In this document: piece by piece, positions 1 through 10,915 of the stretch
How positions within the stretch are numbered: position 1 is the stretch's first letter
Layout: the number at the start of each line of letters is the position of its first letter
Assembly (NCBI GenBank): GCA_037974335.1
Contig: CM075760.1
Coordinates: 31,394,902-31,458,901 of the forward strand
Source: Prionace glauca
Lineage: Eukaryota; Chordata; Chondrichthyes; Carcharhiniformes; Carcharhinidae
Reading direction: 5' to 3'
DNA: 64,000 nucleotides
The notes under the pieces: model-generated
Database searches by the model: none
The model's input: only the letters and a program-made list of their open reading frames with translations
What the model was told of the DNA's origin: nothing
Program-made: the position numbers and the translations under genes

Positions 1-69
1 GTTAACCTGAAGTTAATCGGCAGTTGGAAAGGCAAATGGGACGCTGGCATTCATGTCGAGAGGGCCCAT

Positions 70-470
70 ATCAGACTCGGGCCCACAGCAGGCTCAGGCC
101 TGCACCAGGCTTGGGCCCGCACCAGGCTCGGGCCCGCACCAGGATCGGGCCCGCACCAGGCTCAGGCCTGCACCAGGCTGGGGCCTGCACTAGGCTCGGG
201 CCCGCACCAGGATCGGGCCCGCACCAGGCTCAGGCCTGCACCAGGCTCGGGCCCGCACCAGGCTCGGGCCCGCACCAGGATCGGGCCCGCACCAGGCTCA
301 GGCCTGCACCAGGCTGGGGCCTGCATCAGGCTCGGGCCCGCACCAGGATCGGGCCCGCACCAGGCTCAGGCCTGCACCAGGCTGGGGCCTGCACCAGGCT
401 CGGGCCCGCACCAGGATCGGGCCCGCACCAGGCTCGGGCCCGCACCAGGTTCAGACCCATTCAGTTTCAG
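70..470. repeat. 17-bp minisatellite with 68-bp higher-order unit
   Basis: About 22 head-to-tail copies of a G+C-rich 17-base unit (gcaccaggctcgggccc and variants). Four unit variants recur in fixed order (core atcggg, ctcagg, ctgggg, ctcggg), which makes a 68-base higher-order period repeated about four times with one swap. Because 17 is not a multiple of 3, the long open frame through it cycles every 51 bases and encodes only a repetitive peptide, so I do not call it a gene. Confidence 0.9.
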
Positions 471-599
471 ACAGAGACCTGGTTCAGATTCACACACGTT
501 TCGGACTCAGACAAGGCTCAAAGTTGCACAATGTTGGGACACAAATCATGTACAAACTCACCTCAGCTTCACAATCATAGAAACATTGAAATATGGTAA

Positions 600-1555
600 A
601 AGCAGGACTGGGCGATTCAGGCCTTCAAACCTGCTCCGCCATTCAGTTTGGTCATAGGTGATCATCAACTTCAATACCCTAACTAACCCTTCCTCCCAGA
701 TCCCGTAATCACTTTAGCCACAAGAGTTATACATCATATCTTCTTGAAATCACGAAAGATTTTGGCCTCAGCTACTTTCTGTATCTAGGTGGAGAAATTT
801 CTCTCCTCTCTGTTCTAAGAAGTTGAAGCTTATCCTCAAACCATGAACCTTAGTCCACAATTTCCTAAGCGTCGGGGTATTCTTTCGGAATCTCCCGTCT
901 AAACCTGTTCCAATATTGTAAGTTTAACTCTAATAAACTCCAATGAATAAAATCCTAACTGACTTAGTCGCTCTTTATATCACAGATTGTCATCTCAGGA
1001 ATCAGTCTGGTAAACAGTCACTGTACTCCTTCTAATGCAAGGACATCCTTCCTCAGATAAGGACATCAAAATTGCACACAATCCTCGAAGTGTGGCCTCA
1101 GCAATGTCCTGTATAACTGCAGTAATACATCTCTATTCCTGTACTCAGATCTTCTCCCTTTGAAGGCCAGCATACCATTGGCCTTCATTATTGCTGTTGT
1201 ACATGCGCACTAACTTTCAGTCATTGATGCATGCACAGTCCCTCTGTAGCAGGGACATCCTTCCCCAAATAATGAAATCAAAACTGCACACAATATCGAA
1301 GTGTGGCCTCAGCAATTTCCTGTACAACTGCATAAACACATCTCTATTTCTGTCGTTAGATCTTATCCTTTTGAAGGTTATCCTAACATTGGCCTTCTTT
1401 ACTGCCTGTTGTACATGAGCGCTTACTTTCAGCTCCTGATGCATGGGGACGCCAAGGTCTCGCTGTGTATCCACCTCTCTCAAATTACACCCATTCAGAT
1501 AATAATCTGTCTTCCTATTATTGCTGCAAAGTGATAACCTCACACTTACACTCAA
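600..1555 (-). mobile_element. Decayed CR1-like LINE 3' region, with internal tandem duplication
   Basis: On the minus strand, translated pieces match the C-terminal part of CR1-type ORF2 seen in better copies in this window: a stretch like TQRDLGVPMHQELKVSAHVQQAVKKA followed by QLYRKLLRPHF (positions about 1480-1280). The 3' end lies near 605, where the sequence resembles family B tails. Positions about 1037-1243 and 1246-1445 are diverged tandem copies of the same roughly 205-base segment. The element is old, with many stops and indels. Confidence 0.65.
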
Positions 1556-1559
1556 GATT

Positions 1560-2170
1560 AGTCAGGGTCCCCCGGCCTCCCCAGAGGCCCCCCATGGTTC
1601 GTCGACAGGGGCACAGAAAGGTAGGCAGGAGGAGGTGACTGACTTAGAGGGACAGAAGGGGGCTAGCAAGGTGATAGTGGTAGGGGACGGGGGGGTCAGA
1701 GGTATCGATAGGAGGTTCTGTGGACAGAGGCGTGACTCCAGGATGGTGGTCTGCCTTCCTGGAGCAGAGGTCAAGGATGTAACGGACAGGGTAGAGGGAA
1801 TTTTGAAAGGGGAGGGGGCACAGGCTGAGGTCATAATACATGTAGGGGAGGGGGACATAGGAAGGAGGAGTAGGGTTGAGGTCCATAGGCAATTTAGGGA
1901 GTTGGGGGCCGAACTAAAGAGTAGGACCTCCAGGGTGGCACTCTCTGGGTTGTTGCCCTGCACCAGCAGGGCAAAGAATGACGAGATCATGCAGCTGAAT
2001 GCATGGTAGAGGGATTGGTGTAGGGTGGAGGGCTTTACTTTTGTGGATCACTGGGAGGTGTTTGGGAGAGAAGGGCAATTGTACAGGAGGGGTGGGGAGA
2101 ATTTGAACGGCAGGGGAACTAATGTCTTAGCGGGGAGGTTAGCTGGGGTGTTTATGAAGGATTTAAACTA
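1560..2170 (+). pseudogene. LINE ORF1 with SGNH-esterase-like domain (family A)
   Basis: The translation contains VIVVGDGGVR, CLPGAEVKDVTDRV, IIHVGEGDIG, SGLLP and NEIMQLNAW-like blocks. These are the successive blocks of the esterase (SGNH/GDSL hydrolase) domain known from ORF1 of some CR1-like LINEs. The block I nucleophile serine expected in GDS is glycine here, the block III GTND-like motif reads GEGD, and the terminal DGLH-like block reads GGENL, so the domain looks catalytically dead. A stop interrupts the frame near 2007 and the tail RLAGVFMKDLN ends at 2170. It lies directly upstream of the endonuclease of the same element. Confidence 0.75.
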
Positions 2171-2189
2171 ATATGGAGGGGTGGTGGGG

Positions 2190-4860
2190 AGGTGGGTGGG
2201 AGAGAGTCGGGTGAAAGAAAAAGTATCAGGGAGAAGGAGGTTCCGAGGGACACTTGTGGGTTGAACTGTGTCTGTTTTAATGCTAGGAGTGTGGCAGGGA
2301 AAATGGATGAGCTTAGGGCCTTGATGTTTGTGAGGCAGTTAGATGTGGTGGGTGTAGCAGAGACATGGTTAAGGGAAGGGCAGGACTGACAGCTGAATGT
2401 TCCTGGGTATAAGTATTTTAGGTGTGACAGAGGAGGGTTGAAGAGAGGTGGAGGGGTGGCACTGTTGGTAAAGGAAAACATCACAGTAGTGCAGAGGGAG
2501 GACAATATAGAAGAGATAGGGATTGAGTCACTGTGGGTGGAGTTGAGGAATAAAAAGGGAGAGATTACGTTGCTAGGGGTGTATTATAGGCCACCCAACA
2601 GCCCGAGGTCAGTGGAGGAAAGCATTTGCAGGGGCATTTTGGATAGGTGCAGGAAGAATAGGGTGTGTGTAGTGGGGGACTTTAATCTTCCTGGAGTGAA
2701 TTGGAGGGGGCCTAGAGCTCGGGGTACGGAGGGAGAGGAGTTTGTGAAATGTGTTTTGGAAGGGTCTCTAGAGCAGTATGTAACCAGTCCGACTAGGAGA
2801 GGGGCTATACTGGATTTAGTGTTGGGAAACGAGCCGGGGCAGGTGGGTGAGGTAGAGGTAGGCGAACATGTGGCTAGTAGTGACCACAAGTCCGTCTACT
2901 TTAGGATAAAAATGGAAAGGGACGAGTGCCGGCCGAACGGGAGTGTGCTGAACTGGGGAAAGGGGAACTATGGCAGGATTAGGAGGGAGCTGCAGGACAC
3001 TGATTGGGAGGGACTGTTAGCTGGCAAGTCCACGGTTGGCAAGTGGGAGGCTTTTAAGGGCAAAATGAAATGGTTGCAGGGGAGGTATGTTCTGGTTAAG
3101 CGGAAGGATGGGAAGGATTACAGGGGGTATCGAAGACTTGGTCAGGAAGAAGAGGGAGGCGTATGTTAGGTCGAAACGACTGGGTACGAGAGTGCGCTGG
3201 AGGAATATAGAGAGAGTAGGAGGGAGCTAAAAAGGGGAATTAGAAGGGCGAAGAGAGGGCAGGAAATGGATTTGGCTGGTAGGATTAAGGAAAATCCGAA
3301 GGCATTTTCTTCCTATATTAGGAGCAAGAGAGTAGTTAGAGGGAAAATTGGTCCTCTTAGGGACAAAAGTGGGGAGATATGTATTGAGTCGGAGGGAATG
3401 GGGGAGCTCCTGAATGAATACTTTGCGTCGGTATTCACGAAGGAGAGGGGTTCGGAATCGTGCGGTCTGTTAGAGGGAGCTGAGGATCAGCTGCAGGAAA
3501 TATCTATTACGAGGGAGGAAGTGCTAGGGCTTTTCAGTAGCGTAAGGATGGATAAAGCTCCGGGGCCTGATGGTATTTATCCCAGGCTGCTTAGGGAGGT
3601 GAAAGATGAAATTGCTGGGCCTCTGGCGCAAATCTTTGTCTCTTCTTTGGACACAGGTGAGGTCCCAGAAGACTGGAGGGTAGCAAATGTGGTACCGCTG
3701 TTCAAAAAAGGTAGCAGGGATAACCCTAGAAATTATAGGCCGGTGAGTTTGACATCGGTGGTAGGGAAATTAACGGAAAAAGTACTTAGGGGTCGGATGT
3801 ATGAGCATTTGGAGCGTTGCAGTCTGATTGGGGATACGCAACATGGCTTTGTTAGAGGGAGGTCTTGCCTTACGAATCTGGTGGAATTCTTTGAGGAGGT
3901 GACAAAAACGGTTGACGTCATCTATATGGATTTCAGTAAGGCGTTTGACAAAGTCCCTCATGGTAGGCTGGCAGAAAAGGTTAAGGCGTATGGGATACGA
4001 GGTCAGGTAGCTAGGTGGATTGAGAACTGGCTGGGTAATAGGAGACAGAGGGTAGTAGTGGAGGGGACTTTGGCCGGCTGGAGGCCAGTGACCAGTGGTG
4101 TGCCGCAGGGTTCAGTACTGGGACCTCTCCTCTTTGTAGTCTACTTAAATGACTTGGATGAGAGCGTAGGTGGTGTGAAGAGCAAGTTTGCTGATGACAC
4201 CAAGATGGCAGGGTTGGCGGGTACCAAAGTGAATTGTGAGATGATACAGGATATAGATAGGTTGGTGCTTTGGGCAGGTAGGTGGCAGGTGGAATTTAAT
4301 CCTGACAAATGCGAGGTGATGCATTTTGGAAGGAATAATGTAGAGAGGAGCTATGTGATTAAAGGTAGACAAATTAGGAGTATAGAAACACAGAGGGACC
4401 TGGGAGTGCAGGTTTACAAATCCATGAAGGTTGCAACACAAGTGGAGAATGTTGTCAGGAAGGCTTATGGAATGCTAGCCTTTATAGGAAGGGGTATAGA
4501 GTTTAAAAGCTGCCGTCTAATGCTTCAGTTGTATAGAACGTTGGTTAGACCGCATTTGGAGTACTGCGTCCAGTTCTGGTCACCTTACTACCGGAAGGAT
4601 GTGGAGGCTCTGGAAAGGGTGCAGAGGAGGTTTACCAGGATGTTGCATGGCATGAAGGGGCTGGGGTACGAGGAAAGGTTGGAGAAACCGGGACTGTTCT
4701 CCTTGGAAAGACGAAGATTGAGGGGGGACATGATAGAGGTATATAAGATACTGAAGGGAATAGACAGAGTCAATAGTGAGAGACTGCTCCCTAGATTGGT
4801 TACAAATACAAGAGGACATGATTTAAGGGTGAGGGGGGAGAGATATAATTTGGATATGGG
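2190..4860 (+). pseudogene. LINE ORF2: AP-endonuclease and reverse transcriptase (family A)
   Basis: The endonuclease domain begins at about 2255 with CVCFNARSVAGKMDELR, has AETWL, GVYYRPPN and VVGDFNLPGVNW, and ends with the SSDHKSV block near 2880. The reverse transcriptase begins at 3266 and shows [82 protein letters not shown] and the catalytic FADDTK box near 4187-4204, followed by a thumb/C-terminal region with LYRTLVRPHLEYCVQFWSPYYRKD. A stop near 2389 and frame breaks around 3170-3265 separate the two halves. The clade is CR1-like by motif pattern. Confidence 0.85.
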
Positions 4861-4862
4861 AT

Positions 4863-5523
4863 TTGGAATGGGATGCTGGCCTTCATAGCGAGGGGAATTG
4901 AATATAAAAGTAGGGAGGTCTTGCTGCAGCTGTATAGGGCATTGGTGAGGCCGCAGCTGGAGTACTGTCTGCAGTTTTGGGCGCCGCACCTGCGCAAGGA
5001 TATTTTGGCCCTGGAGGGAGTGCATAGGAGGTTTGCTAGGCTGATACCAGAGTTGAGGGGATTGAGCTATGAGGAGAGGCTGAATAAACTAGGCTTGTAC
5101 TCGTTAGAGTTTAGAAGAATGAGGGGAGATCTCATTGAGACGTATAAGATGATGAATGGGATGGATAGGATAAAGGTGGAGAGACTCTTCCCGCTCAAAA
5201 AAGACAGTAGGACTAGGGGGCACAGCCTCAAGATAAAGGGGAGGCGGTTTAGAACAGAGTTGAGGAGGAACTTCTTCACTCAAAGGGTGGTGAATCTCTG
5301 GAATTCTCTGCCCGTTGAAGTGGTGGAGGCTGCCTCGCTAAATATTTTTAAGAAGCGGGTTGATGGGTTTTTGATAAGAGAAGGGATTAAGGGTTATGGG
5401 GAGAGGGCGGGAAGGTGGAACTGAGCCACGACAGATCAGCCATGATCTTATTGAATGGCGGGGCAGGCTCGAAGGGCTAGATGGCCTACTCCTGCTCCTA
5501 TTTCTTATGTTTTTATGTTCTTA
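4863..5523 (+). mobile_element. Family B CR1-like LINE 3' end nested in family A
   Basis: Coding sequence for MLAFIARGIEYKSREVLLQLY through NLWNSLPVEVVEAASLNIFKKRVDGFLI, then a short 3'UTR with AATGGCGGGGCAGGCTCGAAGG and a tail of TTATGTTCTT-type repeats. It sits exactly between two parts of the family A ORF2: the copy at 36930-36960 shows the same A sequence uninterrupted. A short ATATG is present on both sides and may be a target-site duplication. The inserted coding frame from 4873 to 5424 is open, so this copy is younger than its host element. Confidence 0.9.
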
Positions 5524-6205
5524 TATGAGAGGAAGGTTCTTTACGCAGAGAGTTGTCGGGGTATGGAACGCGCTACCGAGTAGGGTGGTGGAGGCGGGAA
5601 CGTTGGACTCGTTTAAGGTTCAGTTAGATAGGCACATGAGTGAAACGAGGATAGAGGGTTATGGTAGGGGATATTAAATAAGGGTTAGAACCTCGGGAGA
5701 CACCGGAAAGGCAGTCTTGTGATTAACGTTTTTGTCTTTTATTCCGCAGGTGGAGGTCCACCTCGTTGTCAAACGAGGGCCATGCACACGGTGGGTCGTG
5801 CGTGGGCTACTCTTGGAGGTTCCGGGAGTGGCCTAGTACTTCGTGTCGGTGTGTGTGCTTGATCCTGGACCGGTAGAAGGGCGCCGCAACAGCTCGGTGA
5901 CTAGCACTGCTAGCTGTGCAGATACATGGATTTGGGCCTGTGTCTGTGGGAGTTTGTGCATTCTCCCTGTGGATGCGTGGGTTTCCTCCGGGCGCTCCGG
6001 TTTCCTCCCACACCCCAAAGATGTGCTCTTAGGCTGATTGGTTTTACCAAATTGACACTATTCTCCCCTGAATCTGGCTAAGTGGGGGGTTTTATTCGTA
6101 GACACGCAGGGTAGAATAGGTGTAGGGTGATGCGGCGGCGCAGGCTTGTTGGGCCGAAGGGCCTGTTTCCGGTGCTGGGTTGTTCTTTGTTCTTTTGTTC
6201 TTACC

Positions 6206-6600
6206 CACCTTTTAGTTCAACTGCTTTGCACATGCCCTCACATTGAGCCTGTTCAAATCACACTGAAGCTTGTCTGCATGTTTCTCATAGCATAAAGTTT
6301 CTCTACTCTTGTCCTTGTGTTTGATTAACTCACCCTGTGTATGGCCATCCATTTTGAATCAGCATCTACCATTATCAGGAACATAGAGCCCATGAACAGT
6401 CCGACACTGTCCATGTGCAACCACGTCTACGGCCATCCCGCCCATTCCCAAATGAGAAGAGTAATGACTGGTAACAGTTCTGCCCTTGTTGATATTGCCA
6501 ACACTGACCCACGGACAAATATTTGTATCCATACCTGGAAATCAGGCATGGCAATTTGGAGGACCTTCAGTTTGTCACTCCTGGGTGGCCATGGTAAAGA
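6206..6600. other. No gene seen
   Basis: Unique-looking sequence of moderate A+T content. No splice-bounded exon, tRNA or recognised repeat was found. Confidence 0.5.
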
Positions 6601-6855
6601 TCAGCCAGGATGGGATGGCGATCCTCGCTCAGGATGATACTCTTGAACCCATAGGCGTGTGTCATCTTCCACAATCAGCTGCTCTCTGCCACTCCAATGT
6701 GGGTGCAATTCAGGTTGTAACGGCCTTTTAGTTTCCCCCTGCAGCACTTGCTCCTTCAGTTTATTCAGGACGGGGTAATATTGCCTCCACAGCCGAATAT
6801 TATTGGCTGCCACTGGGAGAATTTTGAGAACGTTCATGATTAGCGTCTCTTCCAT
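6601..6855 (-). mobile_element. Possible Ty3/Gypsy-like pol fragment
   Basis: A short minus-strand translation resembles the region upstream of the integrase in Ty3/Gypsy LTR elements. No LTRs or other parts are visible. It is an old fossil fragment, and the assignment is tentative. Confidence 0.3.
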
Positions 6856-6889
6856 TGGGAATACAACAAGTGTCTGTTAATTGTAACCA

Positions 6890-7140
6890 ACTCAAGGCAT
6901 CTGCCTTCGCGGCTCTGCTGTCGAGTTGCCGATGTTCAGGGGACAATTAACTGTCAACCACATTGCCGTGGCCCTGGAGTCATAATTAGTCCTGACCACA
7001 GAAGGACGACAGATTTCCTTCCCTGGGACAGTGGTGAACCAGATGGGTTTTTTTTTCCAAAAATGTTTTCTTATGATCACTAGCTGATTCTGAATTCCAG
7101 ATATACTTATTCAATCTCCACCATTGGAGATTGGAACCAG
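6890..7140 (-). repeat. Interspersed repeat of undetermined class
   Basis: The minus-strand sequence includes blocks such as GGAAGGAAATCTG and CCACGGCAATGTGGTTGACA that I recognise as a recurrent elasmobranch repeat. A shorter piece of the same family appears at 33445-33515. I cannot assign it to a superfamily without a library search. Confidence 0.5.
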
Positions 7141-7309
7141 GGTACCCAGAACATTAGCTAAGTTTCTCTAGTAATCGTCAAGTGAAAAAAAAACACACTC
7201 CGAGTGTACACACCCTGATTTCCGGTAACCTAGACACACCATATTATATATGTCTGCAGGGCTCCCGGATTGGATAGCATTAACTGCCTCAATCAGAGAG
7301 GTCATATTA

Positions 7310-7658
7310 GGGCGGCACGGTAGCACAGTGGTTAGCACTGCTGCTTCACAGCTCCAGGGTCCTGGGTTCGATTCCCGGCTCGGGTCACTGCCTGTGTGGA
7401 GTTTGCACATTCTCCTCGTGTCTGCGTGGGTTTTCTCCGGGTGCTCCGGTTTCCTCCCACAGTCCAAAGATGTGCGGGTTAGGTTCATTGGCTATGTTAA
7501 AATTGCCCCTTAGTATCCTGGGATGTGTAGGTTAGAGGGATTAGCAGGTAAAATGTGTAGGGATATGGGGATAGGGTCTGGGTGGGATTGTGTTCGGTGC
7601 AGACTCGATGGGCTGAAGGGCCTGTTTCTGCACTGTAGGGTTCTATGGTTCTATGGTA
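7310..7658 (+). mobile_element. V-SINE (HE1-like), full length
   Basis: It starts with the tRNA-related head GGGCGGCACGGTAGCACAGT with A box and B box (GGTTCGATTCCCGG), followed by the V-SINE central domain (TCTGCGTGGGTTTTCTCCGG, CGGTTTCCTCCCACAG), and ends with CGATGGGCTGAAGGGCCTGT and TTCTATGG repeats. HE1 of sharks belongs to this superfamily. It is well preserved, which suggests a young insertion. Confidence 0.9.
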
Positions 7659-8100
7659 TATCCCAAAAAACTCCACCCGATTGTTATACCAGAATTATCT
7701 GTATTAATGTCTGATTTCTCTATGTGTTACATTGTTTCTGACCAATTATTAGCAGTGGGTCCGAACTGTGAGAGCTGATTCTAGCTTCGGAAAGAGGACA
7801 GAATTTCCTTGGAGCAAAAGGAGAACTTTGGACCATGGAAATAAATAGAAGTGTGCGAATTAATCAAGTTCCACTGCACTTTATTCCCACGGACCAATCG
7901 AGTCACAGCATCACAAATGATTTAAAATCCACATATTAGTTTCATATCTAACATGTAGAAACACATTCGGGTTAAAAATGGTAAAGACTGGAAACAATGT
8001 TATTCACCATGAGCTCTCAATCGCGTGTCTGTTCTAATCCTTACAGTCAGTCGAAGAAGCAGACTCAAAAATGTTCTTTCAAATACGTTATCGATGATCA
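7659..8100. other. No gene seen
   Basis: Unique-looking A+T-rich sequence between a SINE and a CT-rich tract. No open exon with credible splice sites was found. Confidence 0.5.
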
Positions 8101-8485
8101 CAAATGCATCCATGCCTTTGTCTTTCTCTATACGTTGCTCTGTCTCTCTTACTGTCTCTGTACCTCACCCTCAGCCTCCCTCTATCTATCCTCTTCCTCT
8201 GTCCCTGCTGCCTCCTCTCAGTCTCACTCTCCTTGTCCTGCCCCATTTCCATCTTTCTCTCCCTCCCTCATCGTCTCTGCCCCCTTTTCTTATTGCTCTT
8301 TCTCCCTCTACCTCACTACGTTTTTTTTGTGCTTGCTCTGTCCATTATACTCGTTCAGGCTCACTATTTCCCATTCGTTGATGCTCTCTCTCTCTCTCGC
8401 TGTATGTCTCTGTTTCTCTTTGTTTCTGACTATTTCCTTCTGCCCTCCCTTTCTGTCTCCCTTTCCCTCTTAATCTCCCTCTCCC
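8101..8485. repeat. CT-rich simple-sequence tract (left part)
   Basis: Imperfect TCTCTCTGTCTC-like polypyrimidine sequence. The same type of sequence resumes at 9500, so a LINE has landed inside a single CT-rich tract. Open frames in this tract are Ser/Leu/Pro-rich artefacts. Confidence 0.85.
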
Positions 8486-9497
8486 TATAAGAGTAGGAGT
8501 CTGATGTTGCAGTTGTATAGAACGTTGGTTAGGCCTCACCTGGAGTACTGCGTCCAGTTCTGGTCGCCGTACTACCGGAAGGATGTAGAGATCCTGGAGA
8601 GAGTGCAGAGGAGATTTACCAGGATGTTGCCTGGTATGGAAGGGCTGTCTTACGAGGAAAGATTGAACGCACTTGGGAAGTTTTCCCTTGAGAGACGTCG
8701 GCTGAGGGGGGATCTAATAGAGGTTTATAAGATTATGAAGGGGATAGATAGAGTAAATGGTGATAAGCTTTTTCCGCTATTAGAAATGGATAGAACGAGG
8801 GGTCACGGGCTTAGGGTGAAGGGGGCTAGATATAAGACTAATATTAGAGGGCAGTTTTTCACACAAAGGGTAGTGGGGATGTGGAATGCACTGCCGAGTA
8901 AGGTGGTGGAAGCAGGCACGGTACGGTTGTTCAAGAGTCACTTGGACAGCCACATGAGCGGTCTACATATAGGGGGATATAGCAGGCCTTATTAAGCATT
9001 GTAGGCTTGGGGTCAGTTTTAGCCTCAGGGATATAGAGTCTTTAATAATGAAATTTTTATCACAGGCATTTAAGTCCAGCAAGGGGCATGCGGGCGGCAG
9101 GTTGTGGTGGGCTGCTCTTGGATATTGTTTCGGGAGTTGCCTACTGCTTCATGTCGTTGGTATGCGTAAACTGGACCATCTCGAGGGCATCATGACAGCT
9201 CAGAGGCTATTTCTGTTGCTGTGCGGACACATGGATTTGGGCCTGTGTCCATGGGAGTTTGCGCGTTCTCCCCGTGGTTGCGTGGGTTTCCTCCGGGTGC
9301 TCCGGTTTCCTCCCACATCCCAAAAATGTGCTTTTAGGCTGATTGATTGGGTAACAAATTGTCCCTATATTGGACCTCCCTGATCCTCATACATTAGGCA
9401 TAGACTAAAATCATGAATAGGTCACTGACCATGGGACGGCGGCGCGGGCTCGTTGGGCCGAAGGGCCTGTTTCCCGTGCTGTGTTGTTCTTTGTTCT
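8486..9497 (+). mobile_element. 5'-truncated CR1-like LINE, family A'
   Basis: The C-terminal ORF2 frame 8504-8995 (QLYRTLVRPHLEYCVQFWSP to HMSGLHIGGYSRPY) is intact, followed by a 3'UTR that contains the V-SINE-like block (GCGTGGGTTTCCTCCGGGTG at about 9280) and ends TGTTGTTCTTTGTTCT. It is nearly identical to the ends at 25141-25840 and 59130-60140, which indicates a recently active subfamily. Confidence 0.9.
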
Positions 9498-9810
9498 CTC
9501 CCTTTGCTATTACATCCTCCCAACTGTCTTCCTATGTCTCTGTTTCTCATTCTGTGTCCACCCACCTCACCGTTTCCCCCACTCGCTGTCTCTGTTTCTC
9601 TCACTCTGTGAGTCTCTCTCTGTCTTTGTCCTTCCTCTCTGTCTGCCTCTGTATTTTTTTCACTGTATCTATTATAAACTCTTACAAAATCTGTCGCTCT
9701 CCAGGTCTTTCTGTCCTTCCCTCTCTCTGTCAATCTCCGTCTCTCTATCACTTTCACTGTTAATCACATTGCCCACTCTCTCGATCTGTCACTCCTTCTG
9801 TCTCTGTGAG
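9498..9810. repeat. CT-rich simple-sequence tract (right part)
   Basis: Continuation of the polypyrimidine tract interrupted by the family A' LINE. Confidence 0.85.
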
Positions 9811-9866
9811 GCTGTTTTATTACTTACATTATGAACGCCAAACAGGAAGAGGCAGGGGTCTTGTGG

Positions 9867-10777
9867 TTATAGTTTCATCTCAGAGTGTAAAAGTTGAAGA
9901 ATTGCAGTAAGGGGGTATTTCAGCAGATTTGTTAGCTGTTGTCTGAAGTGAGTCTGTGTCACTGCATAAATGGCAGTATTTGTGCAGCAACTTGTGAGTT
10001 GCAGCATGAGGCCCATATCCATAACAAAAATATCTAACCACACCGACTGATAGCCCAAATCATATATCCGTATCCATGTTGAATAAACCATTAATGTTGA
10101 CCATAAAAGGATGAAATTGGCTGAGATAACGAACAGTAAAATGATGGATTTTCTTCGACTCTCCATCTCTGAGTCTCTAGGATTCTCCCCAGAGTGAGCG
10201 CGGAGTCTTCTGCGGGCTCTGCTGCTCACTAAAATGTGTTTGACGGTGAGGACATTCAACAGTAGAATCAGGATGAATGGGACACACGGGGTTAGAATGT
10301 TGTGGAGGAACTCGATTGTTATCCAGACCGGAGATCCCACAACGTTCATTGTGTAATCACAAAACCAGGGGAAGTTCACCAGTCGATATCGATTTAATAA
10401 CATAAAATACCAGAAAATGTTCTTTAAACAGCTCAGCACAGTCACTGTTCCCAGAACCACAGCCGCCGATTTCTCAGTACAATATTTACTTTTCAGCTTG
10501 GGGCAGCAAATGGCCACAAATCGATCAAAGGTGAAAGTGACAGTGAACCAGACTGAACAGTCAGTAGCTGCATAAAGCAGGACAGCGTGGATGTTACACA
10601 CAGGGAGAGACAGCAGGAAATAAAACTGTTCATGATAAACAATGGGAATGTGTCTCAATATCAGGTCGAGGATAACGACCAGCAGATCCCCCACTGACAT
10701 GGCCACCAGGTAACGACTGACACATTTGGACAGACCACAGTTTCTGCTCGTCAATGTCACAATTGTGATTATGTTCA
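9867..10777 (-). CDS. GPR139-like G-protein coupled receptor 1, exon 2
   Basis: Main coding exon of a rhodopsin-class receptor that resembles the GPR139/GPR142 group, which I know to be expanded in elasmobranchs. It encodes the rest of TM1 from VNIITIVTL, then TM2 with LVAMSVGDLLVVILDLIL, the TM3 cysteine (VCNIHAVLL) and DRF in place of DRY (TFDRFVAICC), the ECL2 cysteine (PWFCDY), TM5, a basic loop (RARRRLRAHSG), TM6, and a TM7 with NTAIYA in place of NPxxY. The acceptor is CAG at 10780-10778, and the first two bases TG complete a valine codon with the G from exon 1 at 13647. Joined to exon 1 this gives 319 residues, a normal length for the group. No internal stop is seen. The ligand is unknown. 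Confidence 0.85.
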
Positions 10778-10915
10778 CTGTCAGGACGGGAAATAAAGAA
10801 TAAAATTAGACATGATTCAGGGGAAGACATTACCATTTAGACTGAAGATGGGTTCAACTATACATACATTAAAAAAATGCACACACACACACACAATCAC
10901 TTAAACCCTTTTGTT

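Larger units (their letters stand above)
1556..6202 (+). mobile_element. CR1-like LINE, family A, nearly complete, interrupted by a family B LINE
   Basis: The order is ORF1 esterase remnant (about 1600-2170), endonuclease (about 2255-2900), reverse transcriptase (3266-4860), a family B insertion (about 4863-5523), the C-terminal end of ORF2 (5524-5677), then a 3'UTR ending in TTCTTTG-like repeats at about 6202. The 3'UTR at 5930-6020 carries the motif block GTGGGTTTCCTCCGGGCGCT followed by CCGGTTTCCTCCCACA, which is the central domain of V-SINEs. The coding parts are broken by frameshifts and stops, so this copy cannot move by itself. Confidence 0.9.

Noticed and set aside
24-599. 191-codon open frame at the window start
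   Set aside because: It is made of minisatellite repeats with a 17-residue period and has no conserved domain.
1562-1990. Minus-strand open frames opposite LINE coding regions (also 2152-2505, 4588-5025, 57285-57848)
   Set aside because: Mirror frames of the LINE sense strand; the sense strand carries the recognisable motifs.
8104-8490. Open frames rich in Leu/Ser in the CT-rich tracts (also 9413-9834)
   Set aside because: Simple-sequence composition in several frames at once; no domain or splice context.
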